Source: Halorussus litoreus
Lineage (GTDB): Archaea; Halobacteriota; Halobacteria; Halobacteriales; Haladaptataceae
Direction: 5' to 3'
Assembly: GCF_003382685.1 (NCBI RefSeq)
Contig: NZ_KZ859516.1
Span: 1-61,870 of the forward strand
Length of the DNA stretch: 61,870 bases
Each line of letters opens with the position of its first letter. Position 1 is the stretch's first letter. The notes beneath the pieces were generated by a model. It saw nothing but the letters and a program-made list of their open reading frames with translations, searched no databases and was not told where the DNA came from. Shown here piece after piece: positions 36,155 to 45,219 of this stretch. The translations under genes were made by a program, and so were the position numbers.

Positions 36155-36315
36155 CACAGAAGCGCCGAGTGTTTACAATCTAAATCGCGGAGATATCGAT
36201 GGGGAGGAGTTCTACTCCGATAACTGTCCAACCTGTCCTTACTGTGGGGTTTCCGAATCGAAAACTGCGCTACGATACGCTAAAGGCGGCAGGTGGGAAG
36301 CGACTGACGATATCC

Positions 36316-36360
36316 CGGCCGCTCAATCTCCGGCCGCTCAATCTCCGGCCGCTCAATCCC
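36316..36360. repeat. 15-bp tandem repeat duplicating the livF2 stop codon
   Basis: Three copies of CGGCCGCTCAATCTC (36316, 36331, 36346; the last with one change) and a partial fourth. Read on the minus strand, each unit gives Ala-Ala-Gly-Asp-stop in frame with livF2, so the gene has three consecutive in-frame TGA codons. Confidence 0.8.
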
Positions 36361-37090
36361 CGGCCGCCTCGCCGCTCCGCCCACCGCCACCGCCGAGATA
36401 CAAGTCGATGACCTCCTCGGTTTCGAGCAGTGCCGCACCGGTGTCCTCGAAGCGGTTCTGGCCCATCTCCAGCACGTAGCCCCGGTCGGCGTTGCGCAGC
36501 GCCTTCCGGGCGTTCTGCTCGACCATCAGGATGGCGGTGCCCGACTCGTTTATCTCGCCGATCTTCTCGAACACCTCGTCGACGAGGTCGGGCGCGAGGC
36601 CGGCGCTCGGCTCGTCGACGAGCATCAAGTCCGGGTCGACCATCAGCCCGCGGCCCATCGCGAGCATCTGCTGCTGGCCGCCCGACATCGTCCCCGCTTT
36701 CTGATTCTGACGCTCCTTCAGGATGGGAAAGCGGTCGAACACCTCGTCCAGCGACTCGCGGGGCACCTCGTCGAGGATGTACGCGCCCATCTCCAGGTTC
36801 TCCCGGACCGTAAGACTCGGGAACACGTTGTCTGTCTGGGGCACGTAGCACATCCCCTCGCGGGTGATCTCGTCGGGTCGCAGGTCGGTGATGTCCGCGC
36901 CGTCGAAGACCACCGACCCGTCCCAGCAATCGATGAGACCGAACACCGCCTTCATGAACGTGGACTTGCCCGCGCCGTTCGGCCCGATGATACAGACCAC
37001 CTCGTCGTCGGCCACGTCCATCGAGACGCCGTGGAGGATCGTCGCGTCGCCGTACCCCGACACCACGTCGCGGGCTTCGAGCAGCGCCAC
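36353..37090 (-). CDS. livF: Branched-chain amino acid ABC transporter ATPase LivF (system 2)
   Basis: 245 aa from the GTG at 37090 (MALLEARDVVSGYG), two nt after the livG2 stop. Walker A GPNGAGKS, VPQTDNVF, SGGQQQML, Walker B LMLVDEPSAGL. C-terminal Gly-rich tail GGGGGRSGEAAGD runs into the 15-bp repeat. Close relative of livF1. Confidence 0.92.
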   Translation of the reverse strand: MALLEARDVVSGYGDATILHGVSMDVADDEVVCIIGPNGAGKSTFMKAVFGLIDCWDGSVVFDGADITDLRPDEITREGMCYVPQTDNVFPSLTVRENLEMGAYILDEVPRESLDEVFDRFPILKERQNQKAGTMSGGQQQMLAMGRGLMVDPDLMLVDEPSAGLAPDLVDEVFEKIGEINESGTAILMVEQNARKALRNADRGYVLEMGQNRFEDTGAALLETEEVIDLYLGGGGGRSGEAAGD

Positions 37091-37092
37091 GG

Positions 37093-38055
37093 TCAACCCC
37101 CCAGGTACGCGTCGATGACGCGCTGGTCGTTCCGGACCTCCTCTGGCGTCCCCTGCATCAGTTTCTTCCCCTGGTCCATGACGATTATCGTGTCGCTCAG
37201 GTTCATGATGACCTCCATGTCGTGTTCGACGATGCAGAACGTGTACCCCTGATCGCGCAGGTTCTCGATGCGTTCGAGCAGCTTGGTCGTCAGCGTGGGG
37301 TTGACCCCCGCGACGGGTTCGTCGAGCAGGATGAGCTCCGGGTCGGTCATCAGCACGCGACCCAGTTCGAGCAGCTTTCGCTGGCCGCCAGAGAGGTTGC
37401 CCGCCTGCTCGTCGGCGAGGTGGTCGAGTTCGAGGAACTCCAGCATCGTCGAGGCCTCCTCGCGCACGTCCTCCTCGGCATTCGCGACCGCCTTCCGGCG
37501 GAACCACGCGTTGGCGAGGTTCTCGCCGGGCTGGTCCTGCGGCGCGAGCATCAGGTTCTCCAGCACGGTCATCCCCTGGAGTTCGCGGGTGATCTGGAAC
37601 GTCCGGGAGAGGCCGGCCTGAGAGACGCGGAACGGCCGGTTGTGCGCGAAGTCGACGTACCGATCCTTGAGTCGCTCCTCTATTTGATACAGTCCCGCGC
37701 CCATGCCCGCGCCCACGAGTGCCGCGCCCCCGAGCGCGAGCGCGGACGCGCCCCCGGACGCCACGACCGCGATCCCCGCCCCGCCGAAGGTGAGTCCCGA
37801 CGCACTCATCCAGATGCCCTGCTCGGCGTCGCTGGGCCGCATTATCCCCTGCAGGTCGGTTCCCCGATAGCGTATCTCCCCGCCGTCCGGCGTGTAGAAC
37901 CCGCTGATGAGGTTGAACGTCGTGGTCTTCCCGGCACCGTTCGGGCCGATGAGGCCCGTGATGGTGCCCTCCTCGACCTCGAACGTCGCGCCGTCGACCG
38001 CGGTGATGCCGCCGAACGTCTTGCGCAGGTCCTCGACGTCGAGTATCGCGGTCAC
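37093..38055 (-). CDS. livG: LivG-type ATPase with hydrophobic insertion (system 2)
   Basis: 320 aa. Walker A GPNGAGKT, signature SGGQRKLLELGRVL and Walker B LILLDEPVAG are intact. Between the strand GEIRYRGTDLQGI and LSRTFQITREL there are about 50 extra residues (roughly 80-135), including a Gly/Ala-rich hydrophobic stretch around GIAVVASGGASALALGG. Soluble LivG proteins, including system 1 here, do not have this. It might touch the membrane or pack against the enlarged permeases. Confidence 0.88.
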   Translation of the reverse strand: MTAILDVEDLRKTFGGITAVDGATFEVEEGTITGLIGPNGAGKTTTFNLISGFYTPDGGEIRYRGTDLQGIMRPSDAEQGIWMSASGLTFGGAGIAVVASGGASALALGGAALVGAGMGAGLYQIEERLKDRYVDFAHNRPFRVSQAGLSRTFQITRELQGMTVLENLMLAPQDQPGENLANAWFRRKAVANAEEDVREEASTMLEFLELDHLADEQAGNLSGGQRKLLELGRVLMTDPELILLDEPVAGVNPTLTTKLLERIENLRDQGYTFCIVEHDMEVIMNLSDTIIVMDQGKKLMQGTPEEVRNDQRVIDAYLGG

Positions 38056-40082
38056 TCGCTCTCACCTCCCACGGCCAGCTTCTCGCCCCACAGCCCCTCG
38101 GGGCGGTAGTAGAGGATGATGATGAGCAGCGCGCCGATGAACGCCAGCCGGAGCGCCTGTATCGACGACTGCATCGCGGTGGGGAAGAATCCTGCTACGT
38201 CTGCGGTCGCGCGCTGGAACGCCCAGTAGATGACTGCGCCGAGGATCATCCCCCGGTTGTTGGCCGTGCCGCCGATGATGAGGATGAGGAAGGCGACGAA
38301 CGTCACCCGCGGGACAAACATGGTGTGGACCAGACTCTGGTAGTAGATGGCGGTCAGTCCGCCGGCGAACCCGGCCATCGCGGAGCCGAGCATCATGCTC
38401 TGGACCTTGTAGCCGAACGAGTTCTTCCCGAGCGAGGTCGCCACGTCCTCGTCCTCCCGGATGGCCTTCAGCACGCGACCGAACGGCGAGTCGACCGTCA
38501 GCTCCGAGAGGTAGTACGCCACCGCCAGCGAGGTCAGGGTCAACACCAGCAGGAACCGCGCGAAGTCGAACGCCGCGGCGTCGAACGTCACGGTTCCTCC
38601 CTGGAACACCACCAGCCAGAGCAGGTTCTCGACGGTGTTGTACGCGACTGCGCTCACCCCGCCGAGTTGGAACGGTGTCACGTTCGCCATGCCGAAGTAC
38701 CGGAGGACGAACAGCCAGAGCGCGCCGACGCCGACGATGCGGACGAACGCGGCGTCCGACCCGACCGATCGGGCGGTCACGGAACCGCCGTCACCGCCAC
38801 CGCCAGCGTTTTCTGGGCTGTCTCGACTCCAGTTCACGCCGAGGTAGTAGATTCCGTAGAGGAACGCGCCGAGAAGCCCGAGCGTCAGGAGCAGGCCGAT
38901 ACTGCTGCTCTCGTCGCCGCCCCCGCCGCCGAGCACGATGAGCGGCAGGAACGCCGCCACGAACGCGACGGCGAGCCCGAGCGCGATTGCGAATTCCCGG
39001 GCCGAGAGGTCGCTGTACCGCCGGACGACGGCCACGCCGCCGAACACCCACGTGAACAGCGAGATCGCGCCGAGGAAGACGAGCAGGACGGTCGAGGAAC
39101 CGCCGGTCAGCAGCATCGCGACGAACGCCACCGTCGCGGTAATCGCCCCGGCAGTCGGCACGTGGCGCTCCCGGACGCCGTAGAACACCGCGAGAGCGGC
39201 CGCGAGGACCACCAGTCCTAGCCACCACTCGAACGCGAGCCAGGCGACGATTCCGGCCGCCAGACCGAACAGCGCGCCGACGCCGAGGAGCGCGCGGCGT
39301 TCGGTCTCGCCGGTCGGGGTTCTGGCGCTCCGTGCCGCGCCGTACCCGATCCCGAGGGTCGTCAGCGCGAGGAGGCTGTCCACGATCTTCCCGCGCATCC
39401 CCGGCCCGGAGATGGTCCGGCCCGCGGTGACGCCGCCGTCGGGCCTGACGCCGCTGTCGGAACGGTCGCCGCCGTCGGACCGGACCTCCGCGGGCGGGCG
39501 CGAGTCCGAGTCGGCGAACTCGGACTCGCGTCCGCCCGACTCGCGGCCGGTGTCGACCCGGGCGAGCGCGTACGTCGCTCCGGTCCACAGCACGAAGACG
39601 ACGAACCCGAACAGCGCGGCCGCCGCGAGGGTGTCGCCCGGGAGCGGGAACTGCGTGCGGAACGGCTGGTCGAAGCCACGCAGCGACCCCGGGCCGTTCG
39701 CCAGCCAGCCCTCGGTCTGGACGATGCGCTGGAGGATGACCGAGATGCCCAGCACCGCGATGGCGAGGTAGTCTTCCCGGAGCCGGATGGCCGGGAGCGC
39801 GACCAGCATGCCGACTACCCCGGCCGCGAGGGTCCCCACCGCAATGGCGGGGAGCCACGGCCAGTTCAGCCCGAGAATGTACGAGGCGAACGCCTGCTCG
39901 CTCGCCGGGGGCAACACCAGCAGGGCGGTCACGTACGCGCCGACGAGATAGAACGCGACGTGGCCGATGTCCAGCAGGCCGGTGTAGCCGAACTTGAGGT
40001 TGAGTCCGAGCGCGAGAATGGCGTAGATGCCCACGATGGTTCCAAGCGAGACGATAGTCGAGGATAAGGCCACGCTATGCAC
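38052..40082 (-). CDS. livM: LivM-type permease with large central insertion (system 2)
   Basis: 676 aa versus 455 in system 1. The first part is a normal LivM (GYTGLLDIGHVAFYLVGAY; IRLREDYLAIAVLGISVILQ) and so is the end (SPFGRVLKAIREDEDVATSLGKN; ILYYRPEGLWGE). The middle (about 190-430) adds an Arg/Ser/Asp-rich linker (RESGGRESEFADSDSRPPAE) and about six extra hydrophobic segments. GTG start at 40082 overlaps the livH2 stop by 8 nt. Confidence 0.87.
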   Translation of the reverse strand: MHSVALSSTIVSLGTIVGIYAILALGLNLKFGYTGLLDIGHVAFYLVGAYVTALLVLPPASEQAFASYILGLNWPWLPAIAVGTLAAGVVGMLVALPAIRLREDYLAIAVLGISVILQRIVQTEGWLANGPGSLRGFDQPFRTQFPLPGDTLAAAALFGFVVFVLWTGATYALARVDTGRESGGRESEFADSDSRPPAEVRSDGGDRSDSGVRPDGGVTAGRTISGPGMRGKIVDSLLALTTLGIGYGAARSARTPTGETERRALLGVGALFGLAAGIVAWLAFEWWLGLVVLAAALAVFYGVRERHVPTAGAITATVAFVAMLLTGGSSTVLLVFLGAISLFTWVFGGVAVVRRYSDLSAREFAIALGLAVAFVAAFLPLIVLGGGGGDESSSIGLLLTLGLLGAFLYGIYYLGVNWSRDSPENAGGGGDGGSVTARSVGSDAAFVRIVGVGALWLFVLRYFGMANVTPFQLGGVSAVAYNTVENLLWLVVFQGGTVTFDAAAFDFARFLLVLTLTSLAVAYYLSELTVDSPFGRVLKAIREDEDVATSLGKNSFGYKVQSMMLGSAMAGFAGGLTAIYYQSLVHTMFVPRVTFVAFLILIIGGTANNRGMILGAVIYWAFQRATADVAGFFPTAMQSSIQALRLAFIGALLIIILYYRPEGLWGEKLAVGGESE
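39491..39538. repeat. 21-bp inverted repeat inside livM2
   Basis: 39491-39511 and 39518-39538 are reverse complements except for one position, around a 6-nt loop. It encodes the Arg/Ser/Asp linker at the start of the central insertion. Confidence 0.7.
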
Positions 40083-41517
40083 CCCCCGTGATGCCTTCCG
40101 GTTTGACCAGCAGGACGACGAGCAATACCGCGAACGCGATGGGAATGCGGTAGGTCGACGAGTCGATGCCGGGGAGCGCGAACAGCCCGACGTCCATCGA
40201 CAGCCCGACGATGTAGCTGCCGAGGATCGCGCCGTACACCGAACTCAGCCCGCCGAGGATGACGCCGGCGAACATCGGAAGCAGCAGGAAGAAACCCATG
40301 TTGACCGTGAGCTGGTTGAACAGCACGCCGAGCATCACGCCAGCCACCGCAGCGAACGCCCCCGCGATGATCCACGTCGCCATCATCACCCGGTCGGTGT
40401 TGATACCGGTCGTCTTCGCGAGATCGAGGTTATCGCTGGCGGCCCGCATCGCCTTGCCGAGCTTCGTCTCCTGCAGGAGGAAGTGGAGCGAGCCCATCAT
40501 CAGGACCGCGATGACGACGACCGACGCCCGCATCACCGAGAGTCGGACGCGAGTCGAGAATCCAGCGGCGTCTGGCACCGACCCCGAGCCGGCGAGTGCG
40601 ACCGCCGAGACGACGAACGCGACCAGTCCCAGCACCGCCGCGGCGAGCTTCGGGCCGAACGTCCGGGCCGCGCCGAACTCGTCGCCGCCGCCGCTCCGCC
40701 ATCGGTAGCCCAGCACCGCCGTGCCCACCGTGAGGACGAGTACCGCGAGTACGGCGAGCCACGAGTAGTTCGCGGTGAAGATCGGTTCGGGGGGCGTCGA
40801 GCCGGGGTCGACCGCGTTCAGCACCATCCCCGCGTCGGTGACGTAGAGGTCGTAGAAGTTCGCGGCCGAGAGTTCCACGTCGAAGCCGAAGATCGAGCCC
40901 ACGTCGGGGACCTCATAGGTGCGAACGTCGCCGCCGTAGAACGCCTGCGTGCTGAACCGGAGCACGAACGACAGTCCGAGCGTGACGATGAGCATCGTCG
41001 CGAGCGACGCGCCCTTCTCGCGGAACTTCTGGAAGATGACCTTTTCGAGCAGCGGTGCGACCGCCGCCAGCACCGTGGCAGCCAGCAGGAGCCCGGCCCA
41101 GATGGACGGGAAGCCGATTACGACAGCACCACCGAGCGCGGCGGCCGCGAGCGCGTGGACGCCCAGCGCGAGCCACGCCGGTGGGTCGCCCGGCCACCAC
41201 GAGCCGGTCAGCGCCGCCGCGCCGCCGAGCAGGTACACCGCGGCGAGCGCAGCTCCCGCAGTCAGCAGGAACAGCACGGCGTACCCGCCCGTTCCGACCG
41301 TGCGCTCGGCGGCCAGCAGCTCGAACACCGGCACGGTTCCCGGCCGGTTGACGAACAGCGCGACGTACGCGCCCAACATCAGCAGTTCGCCGTGTGCGAA
41401 GTTCGGCACCTCCGCGATGTTGTACACAAGCGCCAGCCCGATGGCTCCGAGCGCGACGACGCTCCCGGTCACGATGCCGGTCACCACCGCGTTGGCGAGC
41501 TCGGTGCTAGGTGCCAC
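40075..41517 (-). CDS. livH: LivH-type permease with extra segments (system 2)
   Basis: 480 aa versus 370 in system 1. Core LivH features: GLALVYNIAEVPNFAHGELLMLGAY, KLGKAMRAASDNLDLAKTTGI and VILGGLSSVYGAILGSYIVG. Two additional regions (about 85-150 and 255-320) are hydrophobic with linkers such as YRWRSGGGDEF. First gene of livHMGF system 2; no binding-protein gene adjoins it. The 258 nt upstream (41518-41775) should contain its promoter; I see no clear TATA. Confidence 0.87.
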   Translation of the reverse strand: MAPSTELANAVVTGIVTGSVVALGAIGLALVYNIAEVPNFAHGELLMLGAYVALFVNRPGTVPVFELLAAERTVGTGGYAVLFLLTAGAALAAVYLLGGAAALTGSWWPGDPPAWLALGVHALAAAALGGAVVIGFPSIWAGLLLAATVLAAVAPLLEKVIFQKFREKGASLATMLIVTLGLSFVLRFSTQAFYGGDVRTYEVPDVGSIFGFDVELSAANFYDLYVTDAGMVLNAVDPGSTPPEPIFTANYSWLAVLAVLVLTVGTAVLGYRWRSGGGDEFGAARTFGPKLAAAVLGLVAFVVSAVALAGSGSVPDAAGFSTRVRLSVMRASVVVIAVLMMGSLHFLLQETKLGKAMRAASDNLDLAKTTGINTDRVMMATWIIAGAFAAVAGVMLGVLFNQLTVNMGFFLLLPMFAGVILGGLSSVYGAILGSYIVGLSMDVGLFALPGIDSSTYRIPIAFAVLLVVLLVKPEGITGGA

Positions 41518-41775
41518 CGTCTACCTCCCGGCTCGCGCCCCCGTCAGTTCCGTCGATGGCGCTGTCCAGCGACTCCGTCAGTACACCCTCGTCGATATCC
41601 CTTCGGTACCCCATTCCCTGTCACTCCCCACCACGATACATCCTCGCAATGCCGACGCATTTGTGTCTTGTGCCTTTTCGCACCCTCCGCGGCGGAATAT
41701 GAACCTCGCGTCGGGTTGGGCTTATCCCCTCGCCGGCGATACGCTCGGCGGCCTCCCTGACCGCCCGGCTGCCCC

Positions 41776-42420
41776 TCAGACCTCCCGGCAGTCGGCGCAG
41801 ATGAGTTGGCCGTTCACGTTGGCCAGTCCTCGGCTCAGGGTGCCACAGGCCTCGCAGATGCTCCGGTCGGAGTACTCGTACCGGTCGCCCTCCTCGCTCT
41901 CGACTCCGGCCATCTCGCCGCCCGACTCCCCGGCCATCGGCTCTCCACCGACTGCTGGGGACTCCGAGTTCCCGGCGGCTCCGAACTCGCCGGTCGTCCC
42001 ATCGCGGGGCGACCCGCTGGCGACCGACGGCACGCCCGACAGCGACGCGGACGCCGCGATCACGTCGCGTTCGGAGAGGACGCCGACGAGGTCGTCGTCG
42101 TTCGTCACCACGAGCCGCCGGATGTCCTCCCGGGACATCGTGCCCGCGGCGTCGGACAGCGCCCGGTCGGCGTGGACCGACACCACCGGCTCGGACATCA
42201 CCGACGAGACCTCGACCTCGCCGGGGTCGCGCTCGTCGGCGACCAGCGCGAGCACGTCGGACTCGGTCACGATGCCGACCGGGTCGCTGCCCCTGAGGAC
42301 GACGACGCAGCCCGCGCCGTCCTCGTCCATGAGTTTCACCGCCCCGAGGACCGTGTCCGACTCGTTCACGCCGACGAATTCCCGGGTCATCACGTCCCTG
42401 ACGGTCACTTCGCCCTCCAT
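41776..42420 (-). CDS. Two-CBS-domain protein with C-terminal zinc ribbon
   Basis: 214 aa. Two CBS domains (TVRDVMTREFVGV and EVSSVMSEPVVSV) typically bind adenine nucleotides; a disordered Gly/Ser/Glu linker follows (about 130-180) and then a zinc ribbon, CEACGTLSRG and CADCREV. Such proteins act as energy-state sensors in archaea. Target unknown. Confidence 0.85.
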   Translation of the reverse strand: MEGEVTVRDVMTREFVGVNESDTVLGAVKLMDEDGAGCVVVLRGSDPVGIVTESDVLALVADERDPGEVEVSSVMSEPVVSVHADRALSDAAGTMSREDIRRLVVTNDDDLVGVLSERDVIAASASLSGVPSVASGSPRDGTTGEFGAAGNSESPAVGGEPMAGESGGEMAGVESEEGDRYEYSDRSICEACGTLSRGLANVNGQLICADCREV

Positions 42421-42568
42421 GTGCGAAAGATTGACACAGGTTCTCTAAAAAGTATCCCCGGCAAGCTTAAGCGCGCGTCCCGCCTACACTCAAAGTTGCG
42501 TTCCCGCTGGTCATTCTCCCCGTCGAGCCATCGGTTCCACTGTGCTACCAGTCGCGTCCGCTCTCGGT

Positions 42569-43603
42569 TCACTCCACGCGATTCGGGAAGTACTGCGCCA
42601 CGTCCGCCCCGGTCGCCTCACCGTCGACCGCCTCGACGGCCAGCGCGAGCTTCAGCCGGGCCTTCCACGGCGCGAGGTCGCCGCCCGAGATCACGCCGCG
42701 CTCGTGGAGGGTTTGGCCCCCACCCGGCGTGCCGTACACCGCGCCGGTGGTCCCGGCCCCGCACCGCGAAGTGACCACGACCGGGAGTCCGGCGTCGACG
42801 GCGTCCGCGACGGCCTCGCCGAGTGCGCCCGTCGCGTTTCCGAGCCCGGTACCCGCGAGCACGAGGCCGTCGACGCCCGAGTCGACCGCGCGCTCGACCT
42901 GCGCGCCGTCCACGCCCGCGGCCGAGACGACCATCTCGACGCGGGCGTCGGTCCCTTCGACCGGGATCGACTCTGACTCGCTCCGGGGCTCACGGTGGAA
43001 CTGCAGGCCGTCGCGCGTGAGCGTGGCGACCGGGCCGTCGTTCGGCGACTCGAACGCCGCGAGCTTGTGCGAGTGGCCCTTCCGTACGTCGCGGGCGGCG
43101 TGGAGTTCGTCGTCGAACGCGAGGAAGACGCCGTCCTCGACGCGCGGGTGGGTCGCCGCCCGAACCGCACTGAGCAGGTTCGCGGGCGCGTCGGAGCTCG
43201 GTTCGTCGAGCCGACGCTGCGCGCCGGTGAGGACCACTGGCACCGGGAGCGAGCGCGTCAGGTCGAGGAAGTACGCCGTCTCGGCCATCGTGTCCGTGCC
43301 GTGGGTGACGACGAAAGCGTCGGGATCGCCCGATTCGACCGCCGCGCGGGCGCGCTCGCCGACCGCGCTCATCACGTCGAAGTCCATGTCGAAGCCCGGC
43401 ACCTGCGAGACGGATTCGACGGTGAGGTCGGCGCGGGCTCCGGCGGTTTCACCGCCTTCGCGAGGCTCCTCCGGAGCCTCACAATCTATGTCCGGCACCG
43501 ATTCGATGAGATCCTCCCCGGAGAGGCTCGGTGCCGCCCCGTCCTCGTCGGGCGTGCTGGCGATGGTTCCACCGGTCGCGATCACGTGGACTCGCGAGAG
43601 CAT
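42569..43603 (-). CDS. L-asparaginase (type I-like)
   Basis: 344 aa. Nucleophile Thr in ATGGTIAS near the N-terminus and the second catalytic segment VVTHGTDTMAETAYFL near residue 100. Hydrolyses asparagine to aspartate and ammonia; no N-terminal GatD-type extension, so not the tRNA amidotransferase subunit. A Glu/Gly-rich insertion (EAPEEPREGGETAGA) lies near residues 42-57. Monocistronic. Confidence 0.88.
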   Translation of the reverse strand: MLSRVHVIATGGTIASTPDEDGAAPSLSGEDLIESVPDIDCEAPEEPREGGETAGARADLTVESVSQVPGFDMDFDVMSAVGERARAAVESGDPDAFVVTHGTDTMAETAYFLDLTRSLPVPVVLTGAQRRLDEPSSDAPANLLSAVRAATHPRVEDGVFLAFDDELHAARDVRKGHSHKLAAFESPNDGPVATLTRDGLQFHREPRSESESIPVEGTDARVEMVVSAAGVDGAQVERAVDSGVDGLVLAGTGLGNATGALGEAVADAVDAGLPVVVTSRCGAGTTGAVYGTPGGGQTLHERGVISGGDLAPWKARLKLALAVEAVDGEATGADVAQYFPNRVE

Positions 43604-43732
43604 GCTGTGTCCCGTACGTCTTCGAGTGGGGTGGTAAAGGACGCGGTGTGTTCGTCGGGAATCGCGGAATTTCGCGGATGGAGCGTTACACAGCCGAATG
43701 TCGACCGAATTCTGTTACGGCGGTGAAATCGC

Positions 43733-44119
43733 TCAGTCCGACGTTCCGCGGTCGGTGTACTCCAGAAGCAGATGCGGAACCACGACGCCGACGAGAGTGA
43801 CGGCTCCGAAGACGATCTCCGACGAGAGGTCGGTGTACGCCGAGAGTCCGAACAGCAGTCCCATCGCGGCCAGTACGAAGACGCCGATGAGCTTGTTCTC
43901 GGCAGTCAGCAGTCCCTCTCGGCGGACGAGAACGGCCAGCGAAATCGCGACCAGAGCGACGATTCCGACGAGCACGACCATGAGCGACTCGACCGAGTCC
44001 GTCGCGAGGCTGTAGACCAGTCCGACGCCGACCGAGACGTACGCCAGTCCGAGCGCTATCGTCCCCAATTTGCCGCCGGGAGAGCGGTGGTCTCCCGTTT
44101 CTGATTCTGAATCGGTCAT
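43733..44119 (-). CDS. Small four-helix membrane protein
   Basis: 128 aa from the ATG at 44119, preferred over a long in-frame extension that runs through doxX in the wrong frame. Four predicted membrane helices after a short acidic start. Family unknown. It follows doxX by 29 nt and is probably its operon partner. Confidence 0.65.
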   Translation of the reverse strand: MTDSESETGDHRSPGGKLGTIALGLAYVSVGVGLVYSLATDSVESLMVVLVGIVALVAISLAVLVRREGLLTAENKLIGVFVLAAMGLLFGLSAYTDLSSEIVFGAVTLVGVVVPHLLLEYTDRGTSD

Positions 44120-44148
44120 ACTGTTTGTGCCACGATTAGTTCCGTTAG

Positions 44149-44703
44149 TTATCCGAGGAGATACCGCATCCAGGAGTACCGTTCGACGAGCGGCTGCCCG
44201 CCGACCTCGTACTGCTCGATGTACTTGTCGAGACCGAGGATGCGGCCTGCGCCGAACGCCGCCACCGAGAGGAACACCAGCATGTACGCGAAGTCCCCGT
44301 TGATGTACCCGTGTGAGATCTCCCAGTTCCCGAGGTAAAACAGCAACATCATGAACGCGCCGAAGAAGGCGGCGAGGCGCGTGAACCCGCCAACGAGCAG
44401 TCCGAGCCCGATGAGGACCTCGCCCCACGGGACCGCGACGTTGACGAACTCCACGAACCACGACGTCTGACCCATCTGGACGAAGAGGTCCGCGACGGGG
44501 CTACCGTTTGCCGGCGGTGCGTTCACGAGGTAGCCGCTTGCCGAGAACTCGCCCGAGAGGACCTTGTCGATCCCGCTCTGAAGGAAGGCCAGCCCCATCA
44601 TGAGCCGGAGCGCGAGGATGAACCAGACGCTCAGCGTGTGGAGTTTGCCTTCCGCGGTGAACCCTGCAATCGTACTTCGGAGTTCGACTTCTTGAGACGA
44701 CAT
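44149..44703 (-). CDS. DoxX-family membrane protein
   Basis: 184 aa with four helices and the DoxX signature LRLMMGLAFLQSGIDKVLSG near the start. DoxX proteins are quinone-linked redox or thiol-stress membrane proteins; the exact activity here is unknown. First of a two-gene unit with the small membrane protein. Confidence 0.82.
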   Translation of the reverse strand: MSSQEVELRSTIAGFTAEGKLHTLSVWFILALRLMMGLAFLQSGIDKVLSGEFSASGYLVNAPPANGSPVADLFVQMGQTSWFVEFVNVAVPWGEVLIGLGLLVGGFTRLAAFFGAFMMLLFYLGNWEISHGYINGDFAYMLVFLSVAAFGAGRILGLDKYIEQYEVGGQPLVERYSWMRYLLG

Positions 44704-44795
44704 TACCCCGACAACACAGCCATCTAATAAAGAAGTTGCCCCACCAGCGGCGCGATATCCAATCCTGGCGCAGAGTGACTTCCACCCCCGCGAGG

Positions 44796-45098
44796 CTACT
44801 CACCGACCGAGAATCCCTCGTCTTCGAGCAGTTCGCGGACGCGCTCGCGGTGGTCGCCCTGTAGCTCGATGCGACCCTCGTCCACCGTCCCGCCGGTGGC
44901 GAGGCTGCTCTTGAGGTCGGAGGCGAGGCTCTGGACGTCGACCGACGACTCGTCGAACCCCTCCACGATAGTCATCGCCTTGCCGTACGTGCGCTCGTCT
45001 ACCCTGACCCTAAGTCGCTGCTCGGTGCGGCCCAGATCCTCGTCGATGCCGAGTTCGTCCGGCAGCCCGGACACGTCGCTGATGTCTTTGTCCCCCAT
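44796..45098 (-). CDS. Translation initiation factor aIF1 (SUI1 family)
   Basis: 100 aa from the ATG at 45098. SUI1 fold: RLRVRVDERTYGKAMTIVEGF, then LKSSLATGGTVDEGRIELQGDHRERV. Promotes start-codon selection on the 30S subunit. An upstream in-frame extension to 45209 is basic and shadow-like, so rejected. Confidence 0.9.
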   Translation of the reverse strand: MGDKDISDVSGLPDELGIDEDLGRTEQRLRVRVDERTYGKAMTIVEGFDESSVDVQSLASDLKSSLATGGTVDEGRIELQGDHRERVRELLEDEGFSVGE

Positions 45099-45219
45099 GA
45101 CTCGGAGTAGGGTACGCGCGACCTTGAGCCTTCGGCGAGTCCCGACTGTAGGCACCCACCACCCGCGGGACCACCGCGGCCAACGTCGGTCGTCGCCGCC
45201 GACGGTCACCCGCCAACGG

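Noticed and set aside
43430-43490. Inverted repeats in the asparaginase gene
   Set aside because: Short GC stems within coding sequence encoding a Glu/Gly-rich insertion; not separately meaningful.
42569-43603. GatD subunit of the tRNA-Gln amidotransferase
   Set aside because: No N-terminal GatD-type domain and no gatE neighbour; plain type I asparaginase fits better.
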